NCBI GenBank assembly: GCA_964521255.1
Contig: CAZFRM010000014.1
Coordinates: forward strand, 1-64,000
Direction: 5' to 3'
DNA: 64,000 bases
Origin: ZC4RG29 sp964521255
Lineage (GTDB): Bacteria; Bacteroidota; Bacteroidia; Cytophagales; Cyclobacteriaceae
Shown here: piece by piece, positions 25,351 through 33,776 of the stretch
How positions within the stretch are numbered: the first letter of the stretch is position 1
Layout: the number at the start of each line of letters is the position of its first letter
The notes under the pieces: model-generated
What the model saw: only the letters and a program-made list of their open reading frames with translations
Database searches by the model: none
Told to the model about the DNA's origin: nothing
Made by a program: the position numbers and the translations under genes

Positions 25351-27753
25351 TTAGTTAATTGAAGGTAATTTTCTCTTTGCAATAAAATTCACTGCCAAAG
25401 TAGAAAAGCTCACTACACTAATACTACTAATGGGCATTAAGATGGCTGCAACCAGCGGCGTGAGATGTCCTGTCACTGCAAAACTTAAAGCCACTGCGTT
25501 ATAAAAAAACGAAATGACAAAACTGATTTTAAGAATAACGGATGAAGCTTTAGCAAGTTCGAGGTACTTATCTAACAGGTTAAGTTTTTTTCCGTTAAGT
25601 ATTCCATCACACGCAGGTGCAAACACACCCGTGTCATCGGTTATTGTTACGCCAACATCACTTTGCTTCAACGCACCGGAATCATTTAAACCATCCCCAA
25701 CCATCAGCACGGTTTTTCCATTCTGTTGTAAGTCTTTTATGTAATTGAGTTTATCGTGTGGAGTCTGATTAAATAGTAACGGCATCGATTTATTAAAAAT
25801 AGAATGCATAGCTATTCGGTCTGCATCATTATCTCCCGAAAGAAGGCCTGCACATTTTGCCCCCAATCGATCTATCATGGTTTTGATATTTTTCCGAAGT
25901 GTGGTTCGAATGGTAAAGTAACCAATCATCTTATTGTCGATAGCTACGAATACATTAGAACCGTTTTTGTTTTTGTGCCGAACGCCAATGACAAATTCCG
26001 AAGAACCAACCTTAATAAGACTTCCTTCAAACATTGCCTCAATTCCTTTGCCCGGAATTTCCTTAAAGTCGGAAATATTTTTTGCTGCAGGTTCTGCAAT
26101 AGATTTAGAGATCAGAATGCTCAATGGATGTGTAGATGAACCGGTTAATAGTTTCACAACTGCGAGTTGACTTTTATTTATGTTGCCAACAAAATCAACT
26201 TTGGGTTTATCTCCGTGAGTTACCGTTCCTGTCTTGTCAAAAACAACGGAGTCAACTAAAGCAAGACGTTCTATGACATCTGCATTTTTAAGATAGAACT
26301 GATTTCTTCCGAAAACGCGTTGCATACTTCCATACGTGAAGGGTGCAGAAAGTGCTAACGCACAAGGACACGCTACCATTAAAACGGCTGTAAGCACTAA
26401 CCACATCTGGGAAGGACTGGTGATTTGCCAATAAACAGCAGTAAGCGCTGCAATGGCCAAAACAACCCATGTAAAATTCCTTGCCGCGCGGTCTATTATT
26501 TTTTTGTACTTGCTTGTTGTTACCTTGCTAAAAGCCGCATTGTTCCATAAGCTCGTAAGATGGCTTTGTAATGTTTTTTGATTCACCACTAATATGACTG
26601 GCTGACCAATCAATCTCCCACCCGCATATACTTGCTCACCCTGTTTCACTTTTACTGGTCGTGATTCACCGGTTACAAAACTGTAATCGATATAGGCGAA
26701 ATCATCCGTTAACGTACTGTCGGCGGGAATGATTTCCATATTTCTGATGCGAATCTGATCACCACAATTCAGCTCATGAATGATAACAGGTTTCCACTGT
26801 CCCCCTGCAAGTTTGTGTACGGCAAGGGGAAAATAGGATTTATAATCGCGGTCGAAAGCAAGACTCTCGTATGTTTTACTTTGGAACCATCTTCCGATAA
26901 GCAGGAAAAAAACAAGTCCGGCAAAGGAATCAAGGTATCCGGGACCTGAATGACTGATGATATCATAGCTGCTTCTGAAAAATAATGCGATAAGTCCCAC
27001 GGCAATCGGCACATCAATGTTGATCTCTTTCTGCTTAAAACTATTTAAAGCTGACTTCAGATAGTCGGTTGCACTATAAAAAAATACCGGAAGGGCTAGT
27101 ACGAGATTTAACCAGGAGAAAACTCTCATGAGAAACCTGTCATTCTGATCGAGACCCAGGTATTCAGGAAAGCTGAGCAACATAATGTTTCCAAAACAAA
27201 AACCGGCTACTGTTAATTTAATAACGAGGGATTTATTGTCAACCTTATTCTCTGTTTTACTATCAAGGTGAATTTGTGGTGTATAGCCAACGGAACTCAA
27301 TAGGCCGGCAAGCCTGCTAAGCTTAATGTGATCCGGATTAAAATCTATAGTGACAGATTTTTTTGCAAAGTTTACGTGCGAACGGAGAATACCTTTTTCT
27401 ATTTTCTGAAGGCTCTCCAACAGCCATATGCACGATACACAGTGAATGGCGGGGGTGAAAAATGTAGCCTTTGCAAAACCTTCGGAATCGAAGCTGAGAA
27501 ATTTCTTACGGATATTTTTCTCATCCAGGTAAGCAAAATTTTCATCGTTGATATCTTTTACAGATACACCAGGATTTCTATCCAGGGTGTAGTAATCGCA
27601 AAGGTTATTCGCGCTTAGAATTTCATAAACGGTCTTGCACCCATAACAACAAAAAACTTTATCATCCAGCGTAAATGTTTCTTCACAATCCTGGCTGCAG
27701 TGAAAGCATTTCAGCGCGGTCGCAACAGGTATGTCATCAATAATTTTTTCCAC
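25351..27753 (-). CDS. ccoI: CcoI/FixI-type copper-exporting P-type ATPase
   Basis: An 800-residue P1B ATPase. The N-terminus has cysteine pairs (CFHCSQDCEE, CCYGCKTVYEIL) typical of the ATPase-associated metal-binding region of CcoI, then a heavy-metal-associated domain with AIHCVSCIWLLE (~95-165). The membrane copper site is ACPCALALS (~459), the phosphorylation site FDKTGTVTHG (~503), and the hinge GDGLNDSGAL. CcoI supplies copper to cbb3 oxidase and possibly other periplasmic cuproenzymes such as NosZ. It follows a universal stress protein gene by 4 bases. The fit to CcoI rather than CopA rests on the N-terminal cysteine module and ccoS nearby. Confidence 0.9.
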   Translation of the reverse strand: MEKIIDDIPVATALKCFHCSQDCEETFTLDDKVFCCYGCKTVYEILSANNLCDYYTLDRNPGVSVKDINDENFAYLDEKNIRKKFLSFDSEGFAKATFFTPAIHCVSCIWLLESLQKIEKGILRSHVNFAKKSVTIDFNPDHIKLSRLAGLLSSVGYTPQIHLDSKTENKVDNKSLVIKLTVAGFCFGNIMLLSFPEYLGLDQNDRFLMRVFSWLNLVLALPVFFYSATDYLKSALNSFKQKEINIDVPIAVGLIALFFRSSYDIISHSGPGYLDSFAGLVFFLLIGRWFQSKTYESLAFDRDYKSYFPLAVHKLAGGQWKPVIIHELNCGDQIRIRNMEIIPADSTLTDDFAYIDYSFVTGESRPVKVKQGEQVYAGGRLIGQPVILVVNQKTLQSHLTSLWNNAAFSKVTTSKYKKIIDRAARNFTWVVLAIAALTAVYWQITSPSQMWLVLTAVLMVACPCALALSAPFTYGSMQRVFGRNQFYLKNADVIERLALVDSVVFDKTGTVTHGDKPKVDFVGNINKSQLAVVKLLTGSSTHPLSILISKSIAEPAAKNISDFKEIPGKGIEAMFEGSLIKVGSSEFVIGVRHKNKNGSNVFVAIDNKMIGYFTIRTTLRKNIKTMIDRLGAKCAGLLSGDNDADRIAMHSIFNKSMPLLFNQTPHDKLNYIKDLQQNGKTVLMVGDGLNDSGALKQSDVGVTITDDTGVFAPACDGILNGKKLNLLDKYLELAKASSVILKISFVISFFYNAVALSFAVTGHLTPLVAAILMPISSISVVSFSTLAVNFIAKRKLPSIN

Positions 27754-27757
27754 TTAA

Positions 27758-28609
27758 CTAAGCTTCAGCAGATTCATTTTTAAGCGAGTAGGTCCAGATA
27801 AGGCTCTTGGTATGATTTACCACATCCTCTGCTAAACTGCCATTGAGCAGATGGGCAATACCTTTTCGTCCGTGCGTACCCATAGCAATCAGGTTACCTT
27901 TGACTGACCTGGTAAATTCGATAATTCCTTTTTCTTCATTCGGATGATTAAAGATGTTGATGGTATAATCTTTCAACATAAAGCGTTTAGCGAAAGCATT
28001 CAGGCGTTCGTAGGTAATGGTGTCCGAAGTGAAGTTGAGCGGTGTATTAATCCACACAATATGCAGTTGAGCTTTGAAGAAATTTTGAAGCGCTTTAACC
28101 TTCATGGTAAGGTCTTCCTGCTTTTCAGTTTCCAGCGTGTTGGGGAAAACGATATTCTTTATTGGTCCTTTAAAATAATCTTTCAAAACAAGAACAGGTA
28201 TGGACGAATTCCGTACAATTTTTTCTGCATTAGAACCGATAAAGAATTCTCTAAGACCACTGGCGCCATGCGAACCCATGACGATAAGGTCAATAGATTG
28301 ATCTTTTGCATAATCGAGTATCATTTTTGAAGGGGCACCAAAAATAACTTCCATTTTTACTTTTACGCCTTCCGCGCTATACTTTCCGGTGACCTTTTTA
28401 AATTCGTTTTCTGATTTTTCTTTGAGTTCTTTAAATAGTGCATCTTCAAAGTTGAGTACGGGCATTAATACAGAATCGTGCAGTACAGGAAGTTCTATTA
28501 CATGCAGCAAATGAACAGTACCTCTGTTCACAGAAGCTACATCTAGTGCAAATCTATATGCGTTTATCGCTGGTTTGGAAAAATCGCAAGGGACGAGTAT
28601 TTTTTTCAT
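27758..28609 (-). CDS. Universal stress protein, two tandem domains
   Basis: A 283-residue protein with two UspA folds. Domain 1 (~1-145) starts KKILVPCDFSKPAINAY and ends with the nucleotide-binding motif MGSHGASGLREFFIGS. Domain 2 (~150-280) has a degenerate N-terminal strand but keeps MGTHGRKGIAHLLNGS. Both therefore show G-x2-G-x9-G(S/T) and may bind ATP. It heads the ccoI-to-hemN unit and is preceded by a Crp/Fnr-type site. Such proteins are often induced by low oxygen. Confidence 0.9.
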   Translation of the reverse strand: MKKILVPCDFSKPAINAYRFALDVASVNRGTVHLLHVIELPVLHDSVLMPVLNFEDALFKELKEKSENEFKKVTGKYSAEGVKVKMEVIFGAPSKMILDYAKDQSIDLIVMGSHGASGLREFFIGSNAEKIVRNSSIPVLVLKDYFKGPIKNIVFPNTLETEKQEDLTMKVKALQNFFKAQLHIVWINTPLNFTSDTITYERLNAFAKRFMLKDYTINIFNHPNEEKGIIEFTRSVKGNLIAMGTHGRKGIAHLLNGSLAEDVVNHTKSLIWTYSLKNESAEA

Positions 28610-28645
28610 AACGATAATGTTTTAATCCAACATTTCTAACAGAAT

Positions 28646-28711
28646 CAAAAGTATTGGTACAAAACCTTGAAGGGGTTGATTATCATCAAATGAAAACATG
28701 ATTTACATCAG
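28646..28711 (-). promoter_or_regulatory. Crp/Fnr-type site and promoter box before the Usp-ccoI unit
   Basis: ATGAT-TTAC-ATCAG at 28698-28711, with a canonical TACTTTTG box on the minus strand at 28653-28646, 55 bp apart (class I spacing). This would drive usp, ccoI, the CoA hydrolase, ccoS and downstream genes. Confidence 0.5.
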
Positions 28712-28807
28712 GTTTTGATATTCTCAAAATCTTTTTGGCCTTTTTAAATCAGGGGGGGCAAGAGTTTACGGACGGTTGGTGCTATAAATGATTTTCCTGG
28801 CAATTGA

Positions 28808-29155
28808 TCAGTGCTGATTATTAAGCAGACGGTAAACCAAAATTAAAATGATAACCAGGACAATAGTTGAATAGATCTCCTTGTTGTATTTCGCAAGCCA
28901 GTTAGGTAAATAGATATCAAAATTTGCTTTATCTGAATTAGAATATTGCCGGGCGATCAATGTGACAGGGCAAACATTTTTACATACAAGAAGTATCATG
29001 CCTTCGACGAAAATAAGACCGAAACAGATCCACACCCATTTGTCTATACGATTAGAAAGCACCGCATATAAGAGGTAAAAAATTACAATATTGAAGAAAA
29101 TCCAAATCAGTGTGTGGATAATCTTAATGGCAATTAGTTTATTGGCATCGCTCAT
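28808..29155 (-). CDS. Small three-helix membrane protein
   Basis: A 115-residue protein with helices at ~10-32, ~38-58 and ~95-112. Between helices 2 and 3 is CKNVCPVTLIARQYS followed by NFDIYLPNWLAKYN. This pattern is found in small Bacteroidota membrane proteins related to the DUF2784-type fold, as I recall, but without known activity. It is flanked by universal stress genes and separated from each by about 200-290 bases. Confidence 0.65.
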   Translation of the reverse strand: MSDANKLIAIKIIHTLIWIFFNIVIFYLLYAVLSNRIDKWVWICFGLIFVEGMILLVCKNVCPVTLIARQYSNSDKANFDIYLPNWLAKYNKEIYSTIVLVIILILVYRLLNNQH

Positions 29156-29245
29156 GTCATCGCAGATAAATCTTCTTCATTCTGCTAAAGCCTTTGGCCC
29201 AAAACGATTCAACATCATCGGCATCTTGAATAATGTTGTACTAGT

Positions 29246-29381
29246 GTCGTGTCATATTTGAGTTGACGGTCATCCATCGCTTGCCCCTAGCCCGCCAGCT
29301 GGCGGGGAAACAGCGCGCAAGAATGCCCCTTTAGGGGTTAGGGGCTGCGTAGGAGACATGTAACTTTATTTTTGACATGAC
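29246..29381. repeat. Miniature inverted-repeat element
   Basis: About 136 bp bounded by imperfect 22-bp inverted ends (29246-29267 and 29360-29381; roughly 15 of 22 positions pair). The inside has two strong hairpins, around CGCCAGCTGGCG (~29290) and CCCCTTTAGGGG (~29326). No coding content. It fills most of the gap between the small membrane protein and the second universal stress gene. Confidence 0.55.
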
Positions 29382-29444
29382 ATCAGGGTTTTCTAACCGC
29401 GTTCTTCAGCGCGTTTCGAACTTTCAGGTAGTTGGCTGAAATTA

Positions 29445-30263
29445 TTAATGGTGGAAAATAAAAACCGGGTAACTTGAAACAGCGCTGATACTTCTTATCA
29501 GGCTGTTGTGAAAAAATCGCTCAAGCAAATTTCTATGTACAGCGCAAAGCGCAAGTAAATCAGGTTGCGTTCTGAGTACATAGCTATGAATGCTTTTTGC
29601 AATTTCATACGAACGAATGGTATCAAAACTTAATTTGATGTCATCGGCATAAAGTGTTTTCGATATGAATTGAAGCTCTTTTAATTCGTCTTCCGCTTCC
29701 TCACTATAGGCTTCTTCCATCACTTGCAAAATGCAGAGTTCACTGTTGAGTGATTTAACCAAAGGTTTTAATTGCTCAATGGGCAGTTTACGCTCCCGGA
29801 GGTAATCGAAGGCATAAACCACGGTTTTAATTTCGTTGTATTCACAACCATCCGGTATTAACAGAACAGGCACAGCGCTTTTTACACTGGCATTGTATGC
29901 GTTACTTCCTGTCAGAAACTGATATACATCGTCCGGTCCATTGGTTCCCATCACAATGAGATCATAATCCGCGGCTTTGTCGGCAATGGTCTTTGCAAGT
30001 GTTGAAGTTGATGGTTGAACTTCAGCATAACAGGAAATCTTAAATGTCCGGCTTATTGCCCGGCTTTGAGCTTCGAGCGATTCCGTAACGGCGCTGAAAC
30101 TCACTCCGCCTCTGCTGGCTATTTCTTGTGCCACCCGATCGAAGATTGATTGCACATTGAATAATACCAGCATCGCTTCAGTAGTCTGGGCCAGCTTGGC
30201 TGCATAAGCGATTGCATTTTGAGCTGTTTCAGAAAAATCAGTCGGACAAAGTATTTTTTTCAT
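29445..30263 (-). CDS. Universal stress protein, two domains
   Basis: A 272-residue protein. Domain 1 (~1-140) starts KKILCPTDFSETAQNAI and ends in the ATP-binding type motif MGTNGPDDVYQFLTGS. Domain 2 (~145-272) is more diverged and lacks a clear glycine motif, ending YPVFIFHH. It is 11 bases downstream of the OsmC gene and probably transcribed with it. Confidence 0.88.
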   Translation of the reverse strand: MKKILCPTDFSETAQNAIAYAAKLAQTTEAMLVLFNVQSIFDRVAQEIASRGGVSFSAVTESLEAQSRAISRTFKISCYAEVQPSTSTLAKTIADKAADYDLIVMGTNGPDDVYQFLTGSNAYNASVKSAVPVLLIPDGCEYNEIKTVVYAFDYLRERKLPIEQLKPLVKSLNSELCILQVMEEAYSEEAEDELKELQFISKTLYADDIKLSFDTIRSYEIAKSIHSYVLRTQPDLLALCAVHRNLLERFFHNSLIRSISAVSSYPVFIFHH

Positions 30264-30274
30264 ACGATGTGATT

Positions 30275-30757
30275 TTAATCTGTGGGAATAGACCTCGCAT
30301 TATTTTCTGTTTTCACTACGGGCGCTATTACAACGCGTGATTTAATGGAATTTGAAATAAGGCAGGCATCACCTGCTTTCTTTATTACACGTTCAGCCTT
30401 TTCTCTGTCTTTTTCTTGTTTGATTGTTATGGAGGGGAGCAATAAAATTTCAGTCATGATAAAATTGCCTTCTATTTTCTCAAGCTTCCCGCGTGAGCTG
30501 CAGGAAAATTCAGTGAATTCAAGTTTTGAATTTTCAGCAATGGAAAGGAAAGTAGTCATTAAACAACTGCTGACCGCTGCAGTGAATAAATGTTCCGGTG
30601 ACCAAATACCTGCAATACCTTTAGGAAATTCCGGAGGTGTAGCTATTTCTATACAACCTCGGTCTGTTGTGAACTTCGTTCCTATCTCTGGTGAACACAA
30701 TATTCCCTTGCGATCTTTACTCCACCGGATATCAACATTATAATAGTGCGTTTCCAT
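30275..30757 (-). CDS. OsmC-family protein
   Basis: A 160-residue protein from the ATG for METHYYNVDIRW; a TTG 16 codons upstream is less likely. OsmC/Ohr proteins are thiol peroxidases with two reactive cysteines. Here SSCLMTTFLSIAENS supplies the first Cys on the central helix and AGDACLISNSIK the second, both at the usual relative places. The peptide FPKGIAGIWSPEHLFTAA shows the conserved sPEeLlaaA. It probably removes organic hydroperoxides and shares a promoter region with the divergent exporter gene. Confidence 0.88.
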   Translation of the reverse strand: METHYYNVDIRWSKDRKGILCSPEIGTKFTTDRGCIEIATPPEFPKGIAGIWSPEHLFTAAVSSCLMTTFLSIAENSKLEFTEFSCSSRGKLEKIEGNFIMTEILLLPSITIKQEKDREKAERVIKKAGDACLISNSIKSRVVIAPVVKTENNARSIPTD

Positions 30758-30887
30758 ATCTTTTGAATTATTTTTAGTGGAGCCATGCAGCTTTGTTGTT
30801 CGCAATGCTGTATCTCCATAAGAATTTTCCTTTTTCTATATATCTTTTTAATGAAACCAAATTTCTTATTTACTGCTGGTCATATTC

Positions 30888-30923
30888 CTGATTATAATCA
30901 GAAGCCCGTATGATTGACATCAG
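30888..30923. promoter_or_regulatory. Two Crp/Fnr-type sites between divergent genes
   Basis: CTGAT-TATA-ATCAG at 30888-30901 (perfect palindrome) and ATGAT-TGAC-ATCAG at 30910-30923, 22 bp apart, i.e. about two helix turns. They could serve the OsmC-Usp unit, the exporter gene, or both. No convincing box was found at the fixed spacing on either side. Confidence 0.5.
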
Positions 30924-31053
30924 AAATTACCCCTGACTATAATTTAATTTTACATCGCAAATGTATTCTTATTACATTGAGCGAATCATTCACGATGAGA
31001 ACAATTAGCGCCAAAAGAATTCAAGCGTAAAATTCTAACCTGGAATTGACTGT

Positions 31054-32103
31054 ATGCTGAAAGATCACCTGTCACACAACAACGATACTCATCTTAAAAC
31101 ACTCGCCTATGTTTTGTATGGTGGTCTGATTCTTTATTTCGCCCGTAATATTCTTATCCCACTAAGCTTTGCAGCATTGATAAGCTTTGTCATTTACCCT
31201 TCATGCCTGTGGCTGGAAAAACGCGGGTTCAAAAGAGTGATAGCTATTTTAATAAACATTACGCTATTGATTCTGATCGGTGCCGGCATTGTTGGTTTGC
31301 TCATCCATCAGTTTATCACTTTTCTCCAGGAATGGCCCGAAGTAAAGAATAAAATTGCCGGAGCATTTCGAATGCTAAGTGAATTTATCACGCAATCATA
31401 TGGGGTTTCACCTGAACGCCAGGGTAGATTGATTACTGAATTGTTTAATCAATCCGGGGCTGGAGCTTTTGCTATTCTGAAACAGATGATAACCATATCA
31501 GCATTCTCCACCGTTCTTATGGTGCTCATCCCTGTTTACGCTGTTCTGATTTTATACTACAGAGAACTTTGGGTAAAAGTTTTACTTCGAATTTTTCCCA
31601 ATGAGCGAAAGGAGAACATTAACAAGATTCTTTCATTGACAATTTCAGCTTACTATAATTTTATAAAAGGAATGGGAATTGTTTATTTAATCGTTGGCAT
31701 ATTAAATAGTGTAGGGCTTCTCTTGTTGGGCATCCCTCACGCCATACTGTTTGGCTTTATAGCTTCCATCTTAACATTTATACCCTACGTTGGAATTGTT
31801 ATTGGATCATTACTTCCCATAACAATGGCGTGGGTTACGTATGATTCCATGTGGTATCCGGCAGGCATCATTGCACTATTCGCTTTTGTTCAATACCTGG
31901 AGGCGAACATTATTTTCCCGATGGCAGTCAGTAGCCGCCTCAATGTAAACACCTTAGTAATGCTGATTGCAATTTTTACAGGTGGATTACTGTGGGGTAT
32001 GGCTGGCATGATTCTTTTTGTGCCTTTTGTAGGAATAGTTAAGCTGATTGCCGATCACAATCCAAAACTTAAGACACTTTCAATACTCCTGGGGGACCGA
32101 TAA
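31054..32103 (+). CDS. AI-2E family (PerM/YhhQ-type) membrane protein
   Basis: A 349-residue protein with about eight helices. The usual AI-2E layout is visible: N-terminal helix pair with ILIPLSFAALISFVIYP, a large extracytoplasmic loop (~90-150), and the C-terminal block GIPHAILFGFIASILTFIPY with the family's conserved P-x-G pattern, then NTLVMLIAIFTGGLLWG. Members include quorum signal exporters and Na+/H+ antiporters. It is divergent from the OsmC gene over the Fnr-type sites. Substrate unknown. Confidence 0.88.
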   Translation: MLKDHLSHNNDTHLKTLAYVLYGGLILYFARNILIPLSFAALISFVIYPSCLWLEKRGFKRVIAILINITLLILIGAGIVGLLIHQFITFLQEWPEVKNKIAGAFRMLSEFITQSYGVSPERQGRLITELFNQSGAGAFAILKQMITISAFSTVLMVLIPVYAVLILYYRELWVKVLLRIFPNERKENINKILSLTISAYYNFIKGMGIVYLIVGILNSVGLLLLGIPHAILFGFIASILTFIPYVGIVIGSLLPITMAWVTYDSMWYPAGIIALFAFVQYLEANIIFPMAVSSRLNVNTLVMLIAIFTGGLLWGMAGMILFVPFVGIVKLIADHNPKLKTLSILLGDR

Positions 32104-32130
32104 TTCATGATGAGACAATAAATATATTTT

Positions 32131-32295
32131 ATGAAAATAAACAGACAATGGCATGAGAAACATCTTATGCCGAAAAACGCAACGATTGACCAACGGATAG
32201 CCTGGCATATTGAACATGCCAAAGAATGTGCTTGCCGTGAAATACAGGAAAAGCTGAAACTCGAAATGAGGAAGCGTAAAATCAAAATTAAATAG
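32131..32295 (+). CDS. Small conserved protein
   Basis: A 54-residue basic protein (MKINRQWHEKHLMP...) with the core TIDQRIAWHIEHAKECACR. From memory, many Bacteroidota have a short protein with the pattern MP.N.T.DQRI.WH.EH...C.CR.I, with no known function; the paired His and CxC could bind a metal. It starts 28 bases after the AI-2E gene and is probably transcribed with it. Confidence 0.7.
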   Translation: MKINRQWHEKHLMPKNATIDQRIAWHIEHAKECACREIQEKLKLEMRKRKIKIK

Positions 32296-32340
32296 AAGCC
32301 ATGTTTGATGAAAAAGAGAATAAAAAATCAAGTGCGCTTA

Positions 32341-32829
32341 TTAAGGTATAGCGCTGGCTTTAATATCTTCAATAAATTTTTGGATTGCTTCATGATCAAG
32401 CCGGTAAACAGATTCATCTATTCCCTTTACTTTTTTTACTGAATCCTTTTCATGGGCATTCATTTTTTCAATAAGAAATTCTCCGCCAACCATACCTTTT
32501 GCTATAGCATGTTTCCTGAGTTCGATTGGAAATGAATCTTCGAATTCTTCTTCCTGCAAATCATCGTTCATAAAGCACATGAAAAGGCCTAATCGTTTTT
32601 TTAGCAATTCTCTTGTGTGTTTGGTGCAATACGTTATAAGCTCTTGCTGAATCGTTCCCGCGTGAACAGAGCCTCCAATAATTACTGTATGAAACTCATC
32701 CAACGATGGCACATGATCCTTTTCAAGATCAATGAGCGTAGTTTTTTCAGTTTCCAGTTTTTCTTTCAACTCAGTGGCAACTTTTGCTGTTGTACCGTGA
32801 CGACTCATATAAATGATAAGATAACTCAT
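32341..32829 (-). CDS. Flavodoxin-domain protein, HemG-like
   Basis: A 162-residue protein with the FMN phosphate loop YMSRHGTTAKVA (~7-18) and the VIIGGSVHAGTIQ strand-loop (~49-61), as in flavodoxins of the menaquinone-linked protoporphyrinogen oxidase HemG. Length and single-domain form agree with HemG, but the HemG-specific long loop is not clearly matched. It may link to the anaerobic heme branch (hemN) or be a general electron carrier. It stands alone, converging with the exporter gene. Confidence 0.75.
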   Translation of the reverse strand: MSYLIIYMSRHGTTAKVATELKEKLETEKTTLIDLEKDHVPSLDEFHTVIIGGSVHAGTIQQELITYCTKHTRELLKKRLGLFMCFMNDDLQEEEFEDSFPIELRKHAIAKGMVGGEFLIEKMNAHEKDSVKKVKGIDESVYRLDHEAIQKFIEDIKASAIP

Positions 32830-32937
32830 TTCCTTTTTTCAAGTGTTTCATTCATTCTTTCTTCAAGATCTTCAAAAAAATTGACCTAAAAAAGATAAAC
32901 CTCCGCTATTGCAGAGGCTTATCCAACACTTACCTAC

Positions 32938-33375
32938 CTACTTTACTTCAATCGCTCGAATGACTTTTGGCTTAACTGTTATTTTCTTCGGAACGGTTAA
33001 CCTTAGAACACCATCGACATAGTTTGCTTTTACATCCTCTTCGTTAACGTCTTCAGGTAGTGTAAAGCCCCGGCTGAATGAACTGTAACTGAATTCACGG
33101 CGCGTATAATTTTCTTCTTTTTCTTCATTTTCCACTGTTTTTTCAGAAGAAATAGTCAATACCCTGTTTTCAACAGTAATGTTGAAATCTTTTTTGGTAA
33201 GGCCAGGCGCCGCAACTTCAATTTCAAACGACTTTTCAGTTTCTTTTACATTCACTGCGGGTACGGATTGTTTTCGGAGCCAGTCTGAATCCAAAAACCT
33301 GCCCGTGTCAAAAAAATCAGACAACCATGAACCATCAATTAGTGATGGCAATTCAGATCTTTTAATGAGTGCCAT
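32938..33375 (-). CDS. Hsp20 small heat-shock protein
   Basis: A 145-residue alpha-crystallin chaperone, started at MALIKRSELPSL because a strong ribosome site directly precedes it; the 13 in-frame codons upstream begin with TTG. The crystallin domain (~40-135) contains VNVKETEKSFEIEVAAPGL, ENRVLTISSEK, FSRGFTLPEDV and the dimer strand GVLRLTVPKK. A V-I-R-A-I tail resembles the I-x-I oligomerisation motif. Fnr-like sites upstream suggest induction with the microaerobic genes. Confidence 0.93.
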   Translation of the reverse strand: MALIKRSELPSLIDGSWLSDFFDTGRFLDSDWLRKQSVPAVNVKETEKSFEIEVAAPGLTKKDFNITVENRVLTISSEKTVENEEKEENYTRREFSYSSFSRGFTLPEDVNEEDVKANYVDGVLRLTVPKKITVKPKVIRAIEVK

Positions 33376-33380
33376 AAATA

Positions 33381-33388
33381 CCTCCTTT
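33381..33388 (-). promoter_or_regulatory. Strong Shine-Dalgarno sequence of hsp20
   Basis: AAAGGAGG on the minus strand, five bases before the ATG at 33375. It fixes the start and is notable because almost no other gene in the window has one. Confidence 0.85.
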
Positions 33389-33463
33389 GTTTTAATTTTT
33401 GTTTGATGAGTCAAAATTCTTTATGACTGTTTAAAATAGCTATGCAATAGATCAGTTTGAATT

Positions 33464-33507
33464 ATGATTTTCATCAATCGATTTCGGATTTCCTTGACAA
33501 AAATCAG
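33464..33507 (-). promoter_or_regulatory. Two Crp/Fnr-like sites upstream of hsp20
   Basis: ATGAT-TTTC-ATCAA at 33464-33477 and TTGAC-AAAA-ATCAG at 33494-33507, centres 30 bp apart. A TTTTG word near 33415 is about 55 bp from the first. Each half-site has one mismatch to the best copies. The interval 33508-33690 shows nothing further. Confidence 0.4.
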
Positions 33508-33690
33508 TCTATCACTAACAACGATCTGGCGACCATACTCTTACGCAAATGATTCGCAGGGAAAAATATTTTGACCTGCCTTTAGGCCTGCCGAAGAATG
33601 GCTGTGAAACGTGATTAAATATTTCCAGCTACTATCTCAACAACGACATGTAGTAGATTAACCCTGTAGCCTCACAAGCGAATTTATGGG

Positions 33691-33704
33691 CTGATAAAAA
33701 TCAT
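33691..33704 (+). promoter_or_regulatory. Crp/Fnr-type site before the YceI-porin genes
   Basis: CTGAT-AAAA-ATCAT, 73 bases before the ATG at 33777. A TAGATTCG word at 33750-33757 lies 56 bp downstream, a class I spacing similar to that of the ccoI unit. Confidence 0.45.
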
Positions 33705-33776
33705 GTGTCAGGATGTCCGTTAATCATAATTACCGAATGGTCTATGCAATAGATTCGGGCATTAAACCAAAGCAAA

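Noticed and set aside
31054..32103. Quorum-sensing AI-2 exporter as a firm functional call
   Set aside because: The AI-2E family covers exporters and antiporters; nothing in the context supports AI-2.
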